Source: Linnemannia hyalina (taxonomy: Eukaryota; Mortierellomycota; Mortierellomycetes; Mortierellales; Mortierellaceae). From it: a stretch of DNA of 64,000 nt. The stretch covers positions 558,001 to 622,000 of the forward strand of contig JAHRHY010000006.1 in assembly GCA_019671135.1 (NCBI GenBank), read 5' to 3'. Below the pieces are notes generated by a model that was not told the origin of the DNA, did not search any database, and saw only the letters and a program-made list of their open reading frames with translations. This document shows positions 47,267 to 57,864 of this stretch, in pieces. The position numbers and the translations under genes are program-made. The stretch's first letter is position 1. Each line of letters starts with the position of its first letter.

Positions 47267-48644
47267 GGTTGTTAGTGTTAATGTTAGTTGTTTTTTCAAA
47301 GGGTGGAGGAATGTGTGCGGAGTGAGGCGAACGAAGGAAGAAAGAAGAAAAAGAAGTGAGTGTGCACACACCGCAGTTTTTTTTGAAGTTTTTTTTGTGC
47401 CCACGAATGAAGGGAGAGTGAGAATTGTTTAAGGGAAACAAGGCCAGGAGTGTGTCAACCACACCCCGCTTCTCGTATTGGTTGGTCGAACAAGGCACGG
47501 CAACGACAGACAGTCAGCATTCAACCGTAGACTCTTCTTCACCTCTTTCTTTCTTTCTTTCACTCTTTGCTTGTCAGCTGAAACAACACACTCAGGCCAG
47601 CTCCAAACCCTCATTTTTGAATCCGCAACTAAAAAGCATGGTCCCCCCTCATCTACCCCTCGGTAATTGCTCAAGGATGAATGAGTCACCACAATCGTTT
47701 CCTATTATGCTTCTTTGTCTAACTCCAACGATCCTTTGCCAGCGACTGCCGTTTTGTCAGTTTGTTCGTCATTGGCATCGTCCCTGACTCCTTGGGGCGG
47801 CGCGCATCATTCCCAATCGCTTTGTCCTGTCTCCTTGATTCAAACGCGACCTTATTATCTGCAGCATTGCCTGTCACGCATCCCAATGCACCATCCAAAT
47901 GAATCACGCCATTGAAAACTGCAAGAAAGCTTGCTTTCAACTACTTTTGTTGCCTCAACCTCAAGTCATGTTAACTCTCTTCGTTTGCGAAGCATGGCAC
48001 GGTGACGACTTCAAAAAAATTGCGGGTGATCAAAGTTTAGTCAAACGTTTCGCTGTTTGTCAACGATATCATCCTCAACAAGAATAAAAATAAGAAAAAG
48101 GAGGCGATTTTGTTTATGTGTGGGATCGTACATCGGTTGTCCAGGGACGCGAGTCTAGAGATCTTGCCCTTCGGAGCTGTTGACAAGCAAGTGGGTACCT
48201 ACGAGAATGAAAGTGGTGTGTGGGGGACCAGGCTCTGCGCAGTGGTAAAGCCAAACCTATAACAAACCGTAGCAAAACCATAGTAGACTAGCAGACGGCA
48301 GAAAGCCATAGCATATTGATTGGAAAGGGTTCCCCGTGTCCCAGGAACGTTGGGTTGGTCATGGTAGGAACGATTTGTTAGTTCACGCGTCTGTTTCCTT
48401 CGCCTTCAGGCACAAAATTTTTTGATCAACTGAGCAAACAAGCGAAAGACAGGGCCGTGGTTCTATACGGTGTAAACTCGACCTTGTGCCTGGACGGGTC
48501 CACGTCCTCGATGTCGCAGTCCCTTTGGTCACTTGTTCAGCTCTCTCTGTCCCTTTCACATCATTCACACACACACACACCACACGCAACTTTCTTTCTT
48601 TTTTTTTCCACTCTGCTCACCTTCACACAAACACATATAAAACC
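47267..48644. promoter_or_regulatory. Divergent promoter region, mARC-like and UBC13 genes
   Basis: This 1.38-kb region lies between two divergently transcribed genes. The part before UBC13 shows CACACACACACACC and a TATAAA-like sequence (about 48636-48641) next to the ATG. No convincing coding frame or RNA gene is present. Confidence 0.5.
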
Positions 48645-49914
48645 ATGGCCCTTCCCAAACGCATCATCAAGGTCAGTCCAACTCTTCCAGTCAACACTTG
48701 CTCTTTAGGGATCACCTTCTAACCTGTTCGACTGCTGCCATCCGTTCGCATCGAAGAAGAACGATCGACCCTACCACCAAACCCACACTCGCACTCTCTC
48801 TAACCATGTTGTCGAAATAGGAAACGGAACGCCTTCTGGCCGATCCTGCACCAGGCATCAGCGCCACCTCCCACGAAGACAACCTCCGTTACTTTGACGT
48901 CGTCATTGCTGGACCCAACCAGTCGCCCTTCCAAGGTAACTCATCCATACACAGGGACGCTCAGGGAAGGATGCGTGACGCGGCCGAGGCAGTACTGCGG
49001 GTGTTTGATTCCGAGGGCACGCAATGCATTTCAGGGAAAGGTTGATTCAAGGAACAGTCATGGCGGGAAGGAAAGACTTTATATTGGGGAAGCAAGAGAT
49101 AGCAAGTGCGGACTCAAGGCGTTGTTTAAGGAATCAGTGAAGCTTCTCTTGAGTACCTTTCTGAACTCGACAGTAAAAGGGAGATAGATACATTTGGATA
49201 AGGCGGCTGGAAATACATGCACACCCTGGACGCTTTCCACGCGAAAATGGCGGAAGAAAACCAAAAAGAAACAAAGGCAGCATGTCGCTGCCTGTTACAA
49301 GAGTTTAACCACAATAATGCCGGATACCTTGTGAAAGTCGAAAAGACCAAGGCCATTGAAGAATGCCTGCTCCTTTTCTTTTCTGCTGGAACTTCGAACT
49401 GACAATATCGATATTGCACATTCCACACTATAGGTGGTATCTTCAAGCTGGAGCTGTTCTTGCCCGAGGAGTACCCCATGTCGCCCCCCAAGGTCCGCTT
49501 CTTGACCAAGATCTACCACCCCAACATTGACAAGCTCGGCCGTATCTGCCTCGATATCCTGAAAGGTAAAAAAATACTCTTGCGATGCAGCGTTCCTCGT
49601 ATCAATTGAGACAATCTCCCCATGTCTACATTACCTTGTTTATGGTGCCACCACACACGAACATTACGAGTACGAAACCCACTTGCTAACAGTATTATTT
49701 TATTGTTCTCGCACGGAAATCACAAACACCAATAATAGACAAGTGGTCGCCAGCTCTCCAGATCCGCACTGTCCTCCTCTCTGTCCAAGCATTGCTCTCG
49801 TCGCCAAACCCTGATGATCCTCTTGCCAACGACGTTGCCCAGCACTGGAAGGAAAACGAGAACGCTGCCATCCAGACCGCTCAGGAATGGACAAGAAAGT
49901 ATGCCACTGCATAA
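48645..49914 (+). CDS. UBC13: Ubiquitin-conjugating enzyme E2, UBC13 type
   Basis: Four exons: 48645-48671, 48821-48935, 49434-49565, 49739-49914; 149 aa, close to the usual 150-153. It is a single UBC fold starting [20 protein letters not shown]. It includes the HPN motif (about 76-78) and the active-site Cys at about 86 in [20 protein letters not shown]. Then come [20 protein letters not shown] and a C-terminal helix. The match to Ubc13 is close throughout. With an Mms2-type partner it builds Lys63-linked chains used in DNA damage tolerance (PCNA) and other signalling. The second intron is 498 nt, long for this genome; no small RNA could be seen in it. Confidence 0.97.
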
Positions 49915-50403
49915 AAGAATAACTGGAATCGTCACTATTACCGCCGCCCACGCCTCCAATCAAGGAACACCTCACCTCCGACATACAATAAAACAAATGA
50001 ACACATTCACGCGAACTCTCAGAATATCAGAACAAAGGCAAGGATAGAAAATAACAAGCGAGAAACAAATCATAAAAAAACATATCACAAACACTCCTTG
50101 GAGATCAATACGTGGATGTTACTGCATGTTGTGCTTGTTGGACGTCTTTGGCAAGAAGACAAGGAGGCAAAAAAAACCGTGGATATCAGACTGTTTATCT
50201 CGTGCGTGATAAGTGTGTCTTCACGACAAGCGATGAACTTGAAACAATGCGATCAATTAGGTGTCTTCCATTTTTAAAGTCATAAGAGAGGAGGTATTTG
50301 TAATGTGGTGTATGTTTGTATGTGTGTATGTGTCGGTGGGGTGGGTGTTTCAAGAACATGAAAACGAGAAATGAAAAAAAGAAGGAAGAAAAGTGTGTGT
50401 TAT
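49915..50403. other. Convergent 3' spacer
   Basis: This 489-bp spacer lies between the convergent UBC13 and glycosyltransferase genes. It has AT-rich and ATAAAA sequences suitable for 3' processing. No gene seen. Confidence 0.5.
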
Positions 50404-52347
50404 CTACATGTCGATGCTATCTCGGAACCACTCGCCGTACAAGTTTGGCCTCCTTCCCTCAACAAAGTCATCAAACGCGGCGCGCATCAGGCCCATCCAA
50501 CTCTTGGCCTCGATCGGCGTCAGCCAGTTGTTGTGCCAGTGGTGTGCGTAGGCGCCCGACAGGAAGACTTCCGGACCAGCCGAGAATTCCACCTCATTAC
50601 CGTTGACGTTGGGTGTGATCGCTGTAGACTGTCGGGGACAGACGGCGTTGGCAGAGGCGGAGAAGGCGTCAGGGAAGGAGTGGAGGTCTTCGATCATGCG
50701 TTCTGGGTCATTGGATTTCTTGGTCTCGGCCTTGTCAACTCGGAGCCAGAGTGGGTCAAAGATCGGGGTGGGCATCTGAATCAGGCCGTTGCCTTCGAGT
50801 TTGCTGTCCTCGGGCCGGAGGTAGGCGCGCAAACGGGCAGGATGGTATATTTCCTCGGGGCGCATCTCGCGTTTCGCCAGACGGGCCTTGTCGCCAGCAA
50901 CAAGTCCCTCAGCCTTCTTCAGCTTTTGTCCCACATCCGTCTCCTCGCCTTGTTCGCCGTCCTCGTACTCGCCATCGTTTTCTCCTTCTTGCTCGTCCTG
51001 GTGGGCACGCTGTTCTTTCAGCTTCGCCTGGAGGAGTCCCAGCTCTCGGGCCTTGGCACCGTCCAGGATCCGGCGTGCGACCGAGCTTCCGGGGAAGAGT
51101 CTCAAGATCGCAGTGTTGTACATTCCTGTGTTACTCCACTCGTAGGCAAACTCGACGCCGGAATCAAAGAAGGGGGACATGTCCTTCAACAGAAGCACGT
51201 CAGCATCAAGGTAGATGCCTCCGTTTCTGTTGAGGATCAAAAACCGGGCCTCGTCCGAGAGTGCCACCGGTTTCACTGGATTTGCGGCCGGTCCTTGTTC
51301 CCGTTCCAATTCCTTGAGCTTCTGCTCTTGCTCGTCGCTGTCGTCATCGTTGGCGGCGTTGACGGAGAGTTCTTCATGGTAAGAATACGCGAGTTCGGCA
51401 GCTTGGTCCCAGGCATGGATGGTAATAAACTGGTTCAGTGGCGGTTGGACCATGGCTGCCGCAAACCGGTTCTGGGTATAGTCCTCGGGTGCGCCACCCG
51501 GAAGATCTGCAGAGTCGATCCAGAGATGGAGGTGTGCCCTGTCAAGGGGTTGGGTGAACAAAAACGAGAACGAGCTTAGCGACAGCTTGTCCGTGATAGG
51601 ACCCCTCCAGAAGATATGGAAATTCATCGGCGCCAGCGCTTCAGAAGGAGATGGAGGTTGACGGGTAGGAATAAGATATTGGTGTTCACGCGTCAAAAAG
51701 TCGAGGCAGTGAGCCGAGGTGTGGATAAGGCGGTCGCAGGGTTCGGCGATTGCTGTCAGGTTGACGACCCAGTTGCGAAGAGGGCGTTCCAAGTACTCCA
51801 GATCTGCCTTGCTGTGGCTGTTGCTATTGTTTTCGTCATCGGCGGTCATGTCATTATGATGGATTACATTTTTGTTGTTGATGAAATCGATCCACTCATT
51901 GTAGGAGGAAAAGGTTGGCACCAAATGATTTGAGGGCGAGGGGTTTCCAGGGCTATTGTTGTTGTCAATGGTAGTAGTAGGAGGGATGGAGTTGCAAAAG
52001 TTGACAAAGGCATGGGAGTTCATGGCGACGATACGGGCGTTCTTGTCACTGACGAGTGTTGCCTCTGCTGCTGGCACTCCTGCTGGCTTGTCATTGTTAT
52101 TGTTGTTATTAGGATGGGGCCTTTGCTGTTGCTGTTGCTGTCCCTCGAGTTTGGGTATCGTTACTATTGGCGGTTGCTGCAGCTGGTGTTGGTGTTGTGG
52201 CGGCGGTGGGTATTGCGGCCGACGGTTCATTGCGTCGGGATTGACGCGTGTCCATTCGGAGAGGTAGAAGAGGGTTGCCAGGGCACTGATGGCGGCCAGC
52301 ACGGCGACTGTCCGATACTGAATCAGTGGCGGCATCTTCTTTGACAA
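50404..52347 (-). CDS. Golgi type II glycosyltransferase with DXD sugar-binding motif
   Basis: An intronless 647-aa frame. A short cytoplasmic tail (MSKKMPPLIQYR) precedes a signal anchor (about 13-27, TVAVLAAISALATLF), then a Pro/Gln/Asn-rich stem; this is type II topology as in Golgi enzymes. The catalytic part contains LAPMNFHIFWRGPITDKLSL and the DXD region RNGGIYLDADVLLLKDMSPF (about residues 374-387), which binds metal and nucleotide sugar. Near the C-terminus is AYAHHWHNNWLTPIEAKSW. This is the Gly_transf_sug pattern (PF04488, Och1/alpha-1,4-transferase relatives). The sugar and acceptor are unknown. Two Glu-rich insertions, one before and one after the DXD motif, are unusual. An in-frame Met at residue 5 could also serve as start. 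Confidence 0.87.
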   Translation of the reverse strand: MSKKMPPLIQYRTVAVLAAISALATLFYLSEWTRVNPDAMNRRPQYPPPPQHQHQLQQPPIVTIPKLEGQQQQQQRPHPNNNNNNDKPAGVPAAEATLVSDKNARIVAMNSHAFVNFCNSIPPTTTIDNNNSPGNPSPSNHLVPTFSSYNEWIDFINNKNVIHHNDMTADDENNSNSHSKADLEYLERPLRNWVVNLTAIAEPCDRLIHTSAHCLDFLTREHQYLIPTRQPPSPSEALAPMNFHIFWRGPITDKLSLSSFSFLFTQPLDRAHLHLWIDSADLPGGAPEDYTQNRFAAAMVQPPLNQFITIHAWDQAAELAYSYHEELSVNAANDDDSDEQEQKLKELEREQGPAANPVKPVALSDEARFLILNRNGGIYLDADVLLLKDMSPFFDSGVEFAYEWSNTGMYNTAILRLFPGSSVARRILDGAKARELGLLQAKLKEQRAHQDEQEGENDGEYEDGEQGEETDVGQKLKKAEGLVAGDKARLAKREMRPEEIYHPARLRAYLRPEDSKLEGNGLIQMPTPIFDPLWLRVDKAETKKSNDPERMIEDLHSFPDAFSASANAVCPRQSTAITPNVNGNEVEFSAGPEVFLSGAYAHHWHNNWLTPIEAKSWMGLMRAAFDDFVEGRRPNLYGEWFRDSIDM

Positions 52348-54542
52348 AAGAAAAGGGGTACGCGATGCTGATTGATTTTGTTACTGAAAGTTAAAAATCG
52401 AGGGTTGTATCAGAGGAGAGAGTGTCGTATGCAGGGAAAGAAAAAGAAGGGACGAAGGGAGAGGAGGAATGAGGAATGAGTTGCGGGGAATGAGATGAGA
52501 GGGATGAGAATGAAAAAAAAGAATGAGGAAGAAGGACAGGAAGGGACAAAGAGAAGAAAAAGAAAAGAAAGAGGAGAGGATAGAATAGAGTAGAAAGAAA
52601 AGGAAGGCGATACCCTGTCTGTCTGTCGCTACCGTAACGAAAGAAGGTGGCCAAGCAAAACAAGTGCGGCGAAATGTCAAGGCTGCTCGCTTTCCACTCA
52701 TTTCACGACAAAAAACCATTGTCCGAAAGTTACTCCAACCCGAAGAACAACATTTTTCGCAGGCTGTTCTTTGTCTATTATTGCCAATCACCTTTTACTC
52801 CGTATTAGCATTGACAACTGCATTCGTCGTCATTATCATCATCTGCCTAAAGCCTTCTTTTTTTTTTGTTTTCTCGTTATTCTCACCTATTGAACAAGTT
52901 GCTAACCCAAACCGACTGTTGTTCCTCCTTCCATGTCCAAACCAGACATTCACTAAGTAGAACGCTAGCACGTTTCGATCGTTTTCATTTCTGGTGTATC
53001 AGTGGTCGGTCGCCGTTGAACATTCGAGACATACACACCCCTGGTTCACTTTGCAAGAACGAAAAAGGGACAAACCATCGTGGAAGCAAGCCTCTCACAA
53101 CCGCAACAGAAAGGCGCTCAACCCTGAACTTTGAACCGAAATGGCCAAGTACCATCATTTTTTTCCATCTTGAAGAGTTTGAACCAGGCCAAAGGCGCAG
53201 ACAACAAAAAATAAGATTTTGTTGATTGGAATATTGGAATGGAATATGCGGAAACATCGAAAATCATCGCCATATTTCAGCAAATTGGCTACTGTCTCGG
53301 TTTCGGTGGTGCTGCCGCCTTAGCCTGGACCCAGAGCATCAAATAAACCGACGGTTGTAACGAGCGGTTCCTCGTGCTTACTGTTGCTATTTCTTGTTGC
53401 TCCTCTTCTTTGTGTTGCTAATACGCTTTCCTTTTGTTCAGCTTTCTTTTTTCGGAAGAATGAAGACTGAATAAGAAGAGGGCAAGGAATAGTGGCAGAA
53501 TAGGGTAAATGAAGGAACTGAAGCGGGAATGGAAATCATAGAAGGGACAAAATATCAAGTCCAGGTCCTAATAACATCCTCGCAATTTGGTTGGCTACCG
53601 AGGGACAGTGCAAATGGGCTCTCTTTTAACCAGCTTTGGCACGAAGAATTACATCGCTCTCTATTGTTTTTTGTTGCTTGAGTGATTGTCATTGACAACA
53701 GTCGAAATCTCTTCGTCGAGGTGGCCCTTCCGTCTCGTATCTCTCCGTGTGGTTTGGTCATGATTTGGTCGTGTGTGAGTGTGCATGTGTAAGTGTGAGA
53801 GTGTGTGATTTGTTTGGAGATGCCAGACATTTGGCCAAAACTAACACTGATAAAACATTCATCTCTTTGACACCGCATAAGGTCCATTACCACCATGTAA
53901 TAGAAAGTCGCATCTTTTTGCTGACGTTGTTTACGCCAACTCTTATTTCTTTGCCCTTTTCTTACAACAGACAGGCTCTTTCTCTCTATTTTCTACCCTT
54001 CAATTCAAGAAAACACAACAGCCTACTTTTTTCTACCCAGAAATCGCACCATTCCCGAAGGGCATTTTTATCCAAAGAACCAACAAAACCTTCTCACTCA
54101 TGGCGAATGCTCACTTTTCTTATTAGAATATTCAACTTCAGCGCCATCATTTCACAGTGAATCGTTGTCCGCTCAGGGAAGAAGGATCAGAGTTTTATCG
54201 CCCTTGTTTTTTCACTTCCAGTAGCACAAACGATGCTTCACACGTTGGTTGCCATATGGACGGCGACCAACTCCAGTATTGCCATATCGAGAGTTTTACC
54301 AGCTGACCAGCCGATCTTTTTTGTTGTTGTTGTTGCAGCTCTGCAGTGTCGCAGGCGCCTGCTCCTTACAAAAACCAACGAGCGCACATATGGTTATTGA
54401 CCTGGTACTTGGACAACATCCTGGTCTGAAGCGAGGCAACGAGTATGTTACAGATGGGTTGTTATTTATTCACAAAGTAAAAGAGAGAGAAAACGAGCAA
54501 TTGAAGTCGCATCTAACTCCATTCAAAAAGATATGTACAGAT
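52348..54542. other. Gene-free region, 2.2 kb
   Basis: This lies between the glycosyltransferase start and the stop of the TRAP-alpha gene. The first 250 bp are GA-rich on plus, i.e. pyrimidine-rich leader for the minus-strand gene. Remaining frames are short and lack motifs; no RNA gene seen. Confidence 0.55.
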
Positions 54543-56466
54543 TTACAAGGCACGGGTAGGAGCCATGTTCTTGTCAGGGTTCAAAACATCATCCCCACGA
54601 GTCGCCTTCATATCCGCCAGAACCTTAAACCGGTCGGCAGAAGCAGTCATCTGAGGCACTTTGTGGTGCATGGACTCAGGTTCGGTATTCCGGTCCAACT
54701 TCTCATCAACATGGTCGCCCTCCTGGGCCTTCATCTGTGAAAGAATGCCAAAGGGCGCACCACCGGTCAACATATCTGTAGTTGCAGTGGTTGTGGTAGA
54801 CTTGGTCTTGGGTTCAAGGAGGTTGCCATTCTTGGCCTTCATCTCGGACAGGGCGGCGTACCGGTCCATGCCAGACATCTCGGGATCGTTGATACCGGCG
54901 GTCTTATCAGTATTGTCCTTGTTGGTGTTGAGGGGGGTGTCATCGGCCTTCATATTAGCAAGGACGGCATAGCGGTCCATGGCAGACATCTTGGGATCGT
55001 TGGTGCCGGGCGTCTTGTCAGCATTGTCCCTGGTGTCAAGGGGGGTGTCATCGGCCTTCATATTAGCAAGGACGGCATAGCGGTCCATGGCAGACATCTT
55101 GGGATCGTTGGTGCCGGGCGTCTTGTCAGCATTGTCCCTGGTGTCAAGGGGGGTGTCATCGGCCTTCATATTAGCAAGGACGGCATAGCGGTCCATGGCA
55201 GACATCTTGGGATCGTTGGTGCCGGGCGTCTTGTCAGCATTGTCCCTGGTGTCAAGGGGGGTGTCATCGGCCTTCATATTAGCAAGGACGGCATAGCGGT
55301 CCATGGCAGACATCTTGGGATCGTTCTTGTCCTTTATAAGCCTTTCCTGCTGTTTCTTGGGGTCGGACTTGATGTTCTTGGCGGTGACGGTCATGACGAT
55401 TGAGGTGATTGCGCCGGCCATTACCATCGAGCCGAGGATGCTATTGTGATAATGATGCTCTACTTTGGTTAGTCGTTGTCCTCACCTCTCACCACATAAA
55501 ATTGATTTTTTTTCTTTCAACTGTGATAAACAACTTACAGCTTCCAGTCGAGCCAAGAAGAGGCGGGTTGGGTAAAATGGACGGTGCTGTTAAAGATCAA
55601 TGCCGGGAACTGGTGGTGAAGCACGGAGTGAGGGTCGACCAGCTCGGCCAAGAGGGTGAGACTGACATCACGAGAAGGGTGAGTTATCTTGATGGTGTAT
55701 GGGAGGATCAAGGCGCTGTGGGCCTTCAACGTCTTGTCACATCGGAAGGGAGTTAGCTGTGTAACAATCAAAGAGATAAAGAAAGAGGTGAGAAGGGATG
55801 GTTTGTGAGTTGTTGTTGACATTGTCGTTTTCTTATTTGTGCTTGTTACACGAAAGGAGCGAATACAGCCACCGTTGCAAAAAAGTCGAGATACCGCGTT
55901 TTTTTTCATTCTTGGACTTACGTTGTGTGTGACGGCATTAAAGTCCTTCACTTCAGCAACAGATCCAACTATCATCTTGACGATGAGATCGTGCGCCCCA
56001 GAGTTATGCAGCGTCACCTTCAAGTTGTTGGCCCGTCCACTGACGAGATTCGGGGTAACTAGTTAGTTTACAAGGACAGGAAAGGGAACCAATGTTAAAA
56101 AATCATGTCGTCATCTCCAACCCAAAATGTGACGACACCTTTCTTGTAGTGTGAGTCTTTACCTCCAGCGACAGCTTTGGGGAACTCGGCAGAGATAGCG
56201 ACGTTGGGGTGGACAGCCGCAGAGGTGTCTTGAGCGACGGCTGTATCGATGTTCAAAAGGTAGGCTTAATTGGTTTGGTAAAAAGACAAAAAAGGTAGGG
56301 TTCACGCTCTTAGTATGTGCGGTTGACGGCATAGAGAGCGAGAAAGGGACATGCGTGAATGCATGCAGTTGAAATAAAAGGAGAGGTGGGGGTGGATTTT
56401 CTTACCAGAGGCAAGGAGGAGAACCCCGCCTAGGATAGCCTTGAGTGTTGTTTGTTTGTTCAGCAT
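54543..56466 (-). CDS. TRAP-alpha/IRC22-like ER membrane protein with tandem-repeat tail
   Basis: Five exons: 56466-56406, 56240-56163, 56058-55922, 55756-55539, 55440-54543; 463 aa, phases agree. A signal peptide (about 1-22, LKAILGGVLLLASG) leads into a lumenal Ig-like domain: AVHPNVAISAEFPKAVA, LVSGRANNLKVTLHNSGAHD, LLAELVDPHSVLHHQFPALI, FNSTVHFTQPASSWLDWK. A membrane segment follows (about 165-186, LGSMVMAGAITSIVMTVTA). This is the TRAP-alpha (SSR1; fungal IRC22) pattern, acting near the Sec61 channel. The cytoplasmic tail of about 275 residues is unusual: five 36-residue repeats from about residue 204 (NDPKMSAMDRYAVLANMKAD and so on), then two more diverged copies of an L-x-x-M-K-A core. 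A typical tail is short. Confidence 0.88.
54889..55338 (-). repeat. 108-bp tandem coding repeat
   Basis: TTGGGATCGT recurs at 54991, 55099, 55207 and 55315, exactly 108 bp apart; the copies between are almost identical at DNA level. A fifth, diverged copy lies at the lower-coordinate end (CGGGATCGTTGAT near 54890). Each unit encodes 36 residues of the TRAP-alpha-like tail. High identity including third positions means recent expansion or gene conversion. Confidence 0.95.
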
Positions 56467-57864
56467 TGTGGGTGAAAGTGGGTTTGTGTGTGGAGTGAAA
56501 GAGAGAAGGAGAGTGAACAAGTCGATGAGACAGATCTGGCGGATACTGGGGCTTATATATCAGCAAGAAAATGGTTCCCGGTAAGGACGCATAATTGGTT
56601 TTGTGTAGAGTATGGATGTCGCAACGATGCGGCAACAATGCATGGAGTAATATTATAGTTCAATGAACAAACGAAAGAAGGAAAGAGAGGATATGATGAC
56701 AAGGAGAAGAGCAGGTGACGACAAGACCCTGACGAACGCGCTTTGGTCAACTCTGAATTGAACATTGTGTCATCGCCTTCGTCTTGTTGGCGTGCTTAAG
56801 GGTGTCGGTCAGAGTTATTCTTACCATTATGTAGAGGGCTCCTGAGGTATGCATGCAGTGTGCAGAGTGTGGAGAACGGGAGAGCGGGAGAACAGGGAAA
56901 CAGGAGAAAGAGGGTAAGGTTTGGGCCGAGTCACACTTTTTTCTCTTTTCCCCGAAAAGAAAAGATGAGATGCAATGTTCTGTGTATGCGCTTGTGGTTG
57001 TGGCATGGTTGCATGGAAGATTTTGTGGGGCAAAGAGACAAACAAGAAGCATGAGCATGCACCTCGAAATCTTTTCTTCTGTATGAGGATTCGAGGAGCC
57101 TCTTGGACGAAGACCGAGTCGAGACCCTGATCAACTGATCAGCTCTTCCTTTGCTATTTGGCAGGTACCAGAATGGCGAGTGTGTGTTCAGTGGCAACAG
57201 GGGCGCAGTCCAGACTCTGGTCCATAAGTCTGTCTCAGGGTTCCTGCTTGGATCTGTTGACCTTATTGTCGTTTTGCCACCATTTCTTTTGGTTTTGTTT
57301 TCATGTTCTGTGTCCATGGACAATAAACACTGTTCACTTCCACATCACATCCCTCCCCCACTGCCACCTCTCTCTGTGTATCCTTCCCAAGGGTGAGCCC
57401 ACTCTTCACAAGACGTATTCCACTTTCCCTTGCACGTTTTGCCCCAAAACCCACCTCTTTTTTCCTCCTTCAGCTTCTTCGTAACACTCCCCTCTCGTCT
57501 CTTTATTTCTTCCTTTACCTCACCCCTTTTTCTCTCTTTCTCTTTTTTCTCTCTCTCTCCCCCTCTCCTCAACTCAACCAATCTTTCTCCACTCCATCAA
57601 CAAACTCATCACGCATCAGTCGAAACAGAAAGAGTAAAGGTGAATGTCACTCCTCAGACTCCGTCGCAAACCGTCTCGCGCGTCTGTGTCAATGCCTCGT
57701 TGTCTGCATTCCACTTGCCATCTATTTTCACACCTCAAACTGACAAACGACATCTTTTTCTCGACCGTCTTTCTTTGTCCATTTTTAAAGGATACAGCCT
57801 TCCAAACCCAATTGAACGATAACAACACTCTCTCTACCAACATTCTCCATCCTACCTTCACACG
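56467..57864. promoter_or_regulatory. Divergent promoter region, TRAP-alpha and importin-5 genes
   Basis: This 1.4-kb region lies between divergent genes. The 470 bp before the importin ATG are strongly C/T-rich (57390-57600 especially). No coding frame with motifs and no RNA gene is seen. Confidence 0.5.

Noticed and set aside
50371..51579. 402-codon plus-strand frame
   Set aside because: Antisense to the intronless glycosyltransferase, which has a clear DXD motif and membrane anchor.
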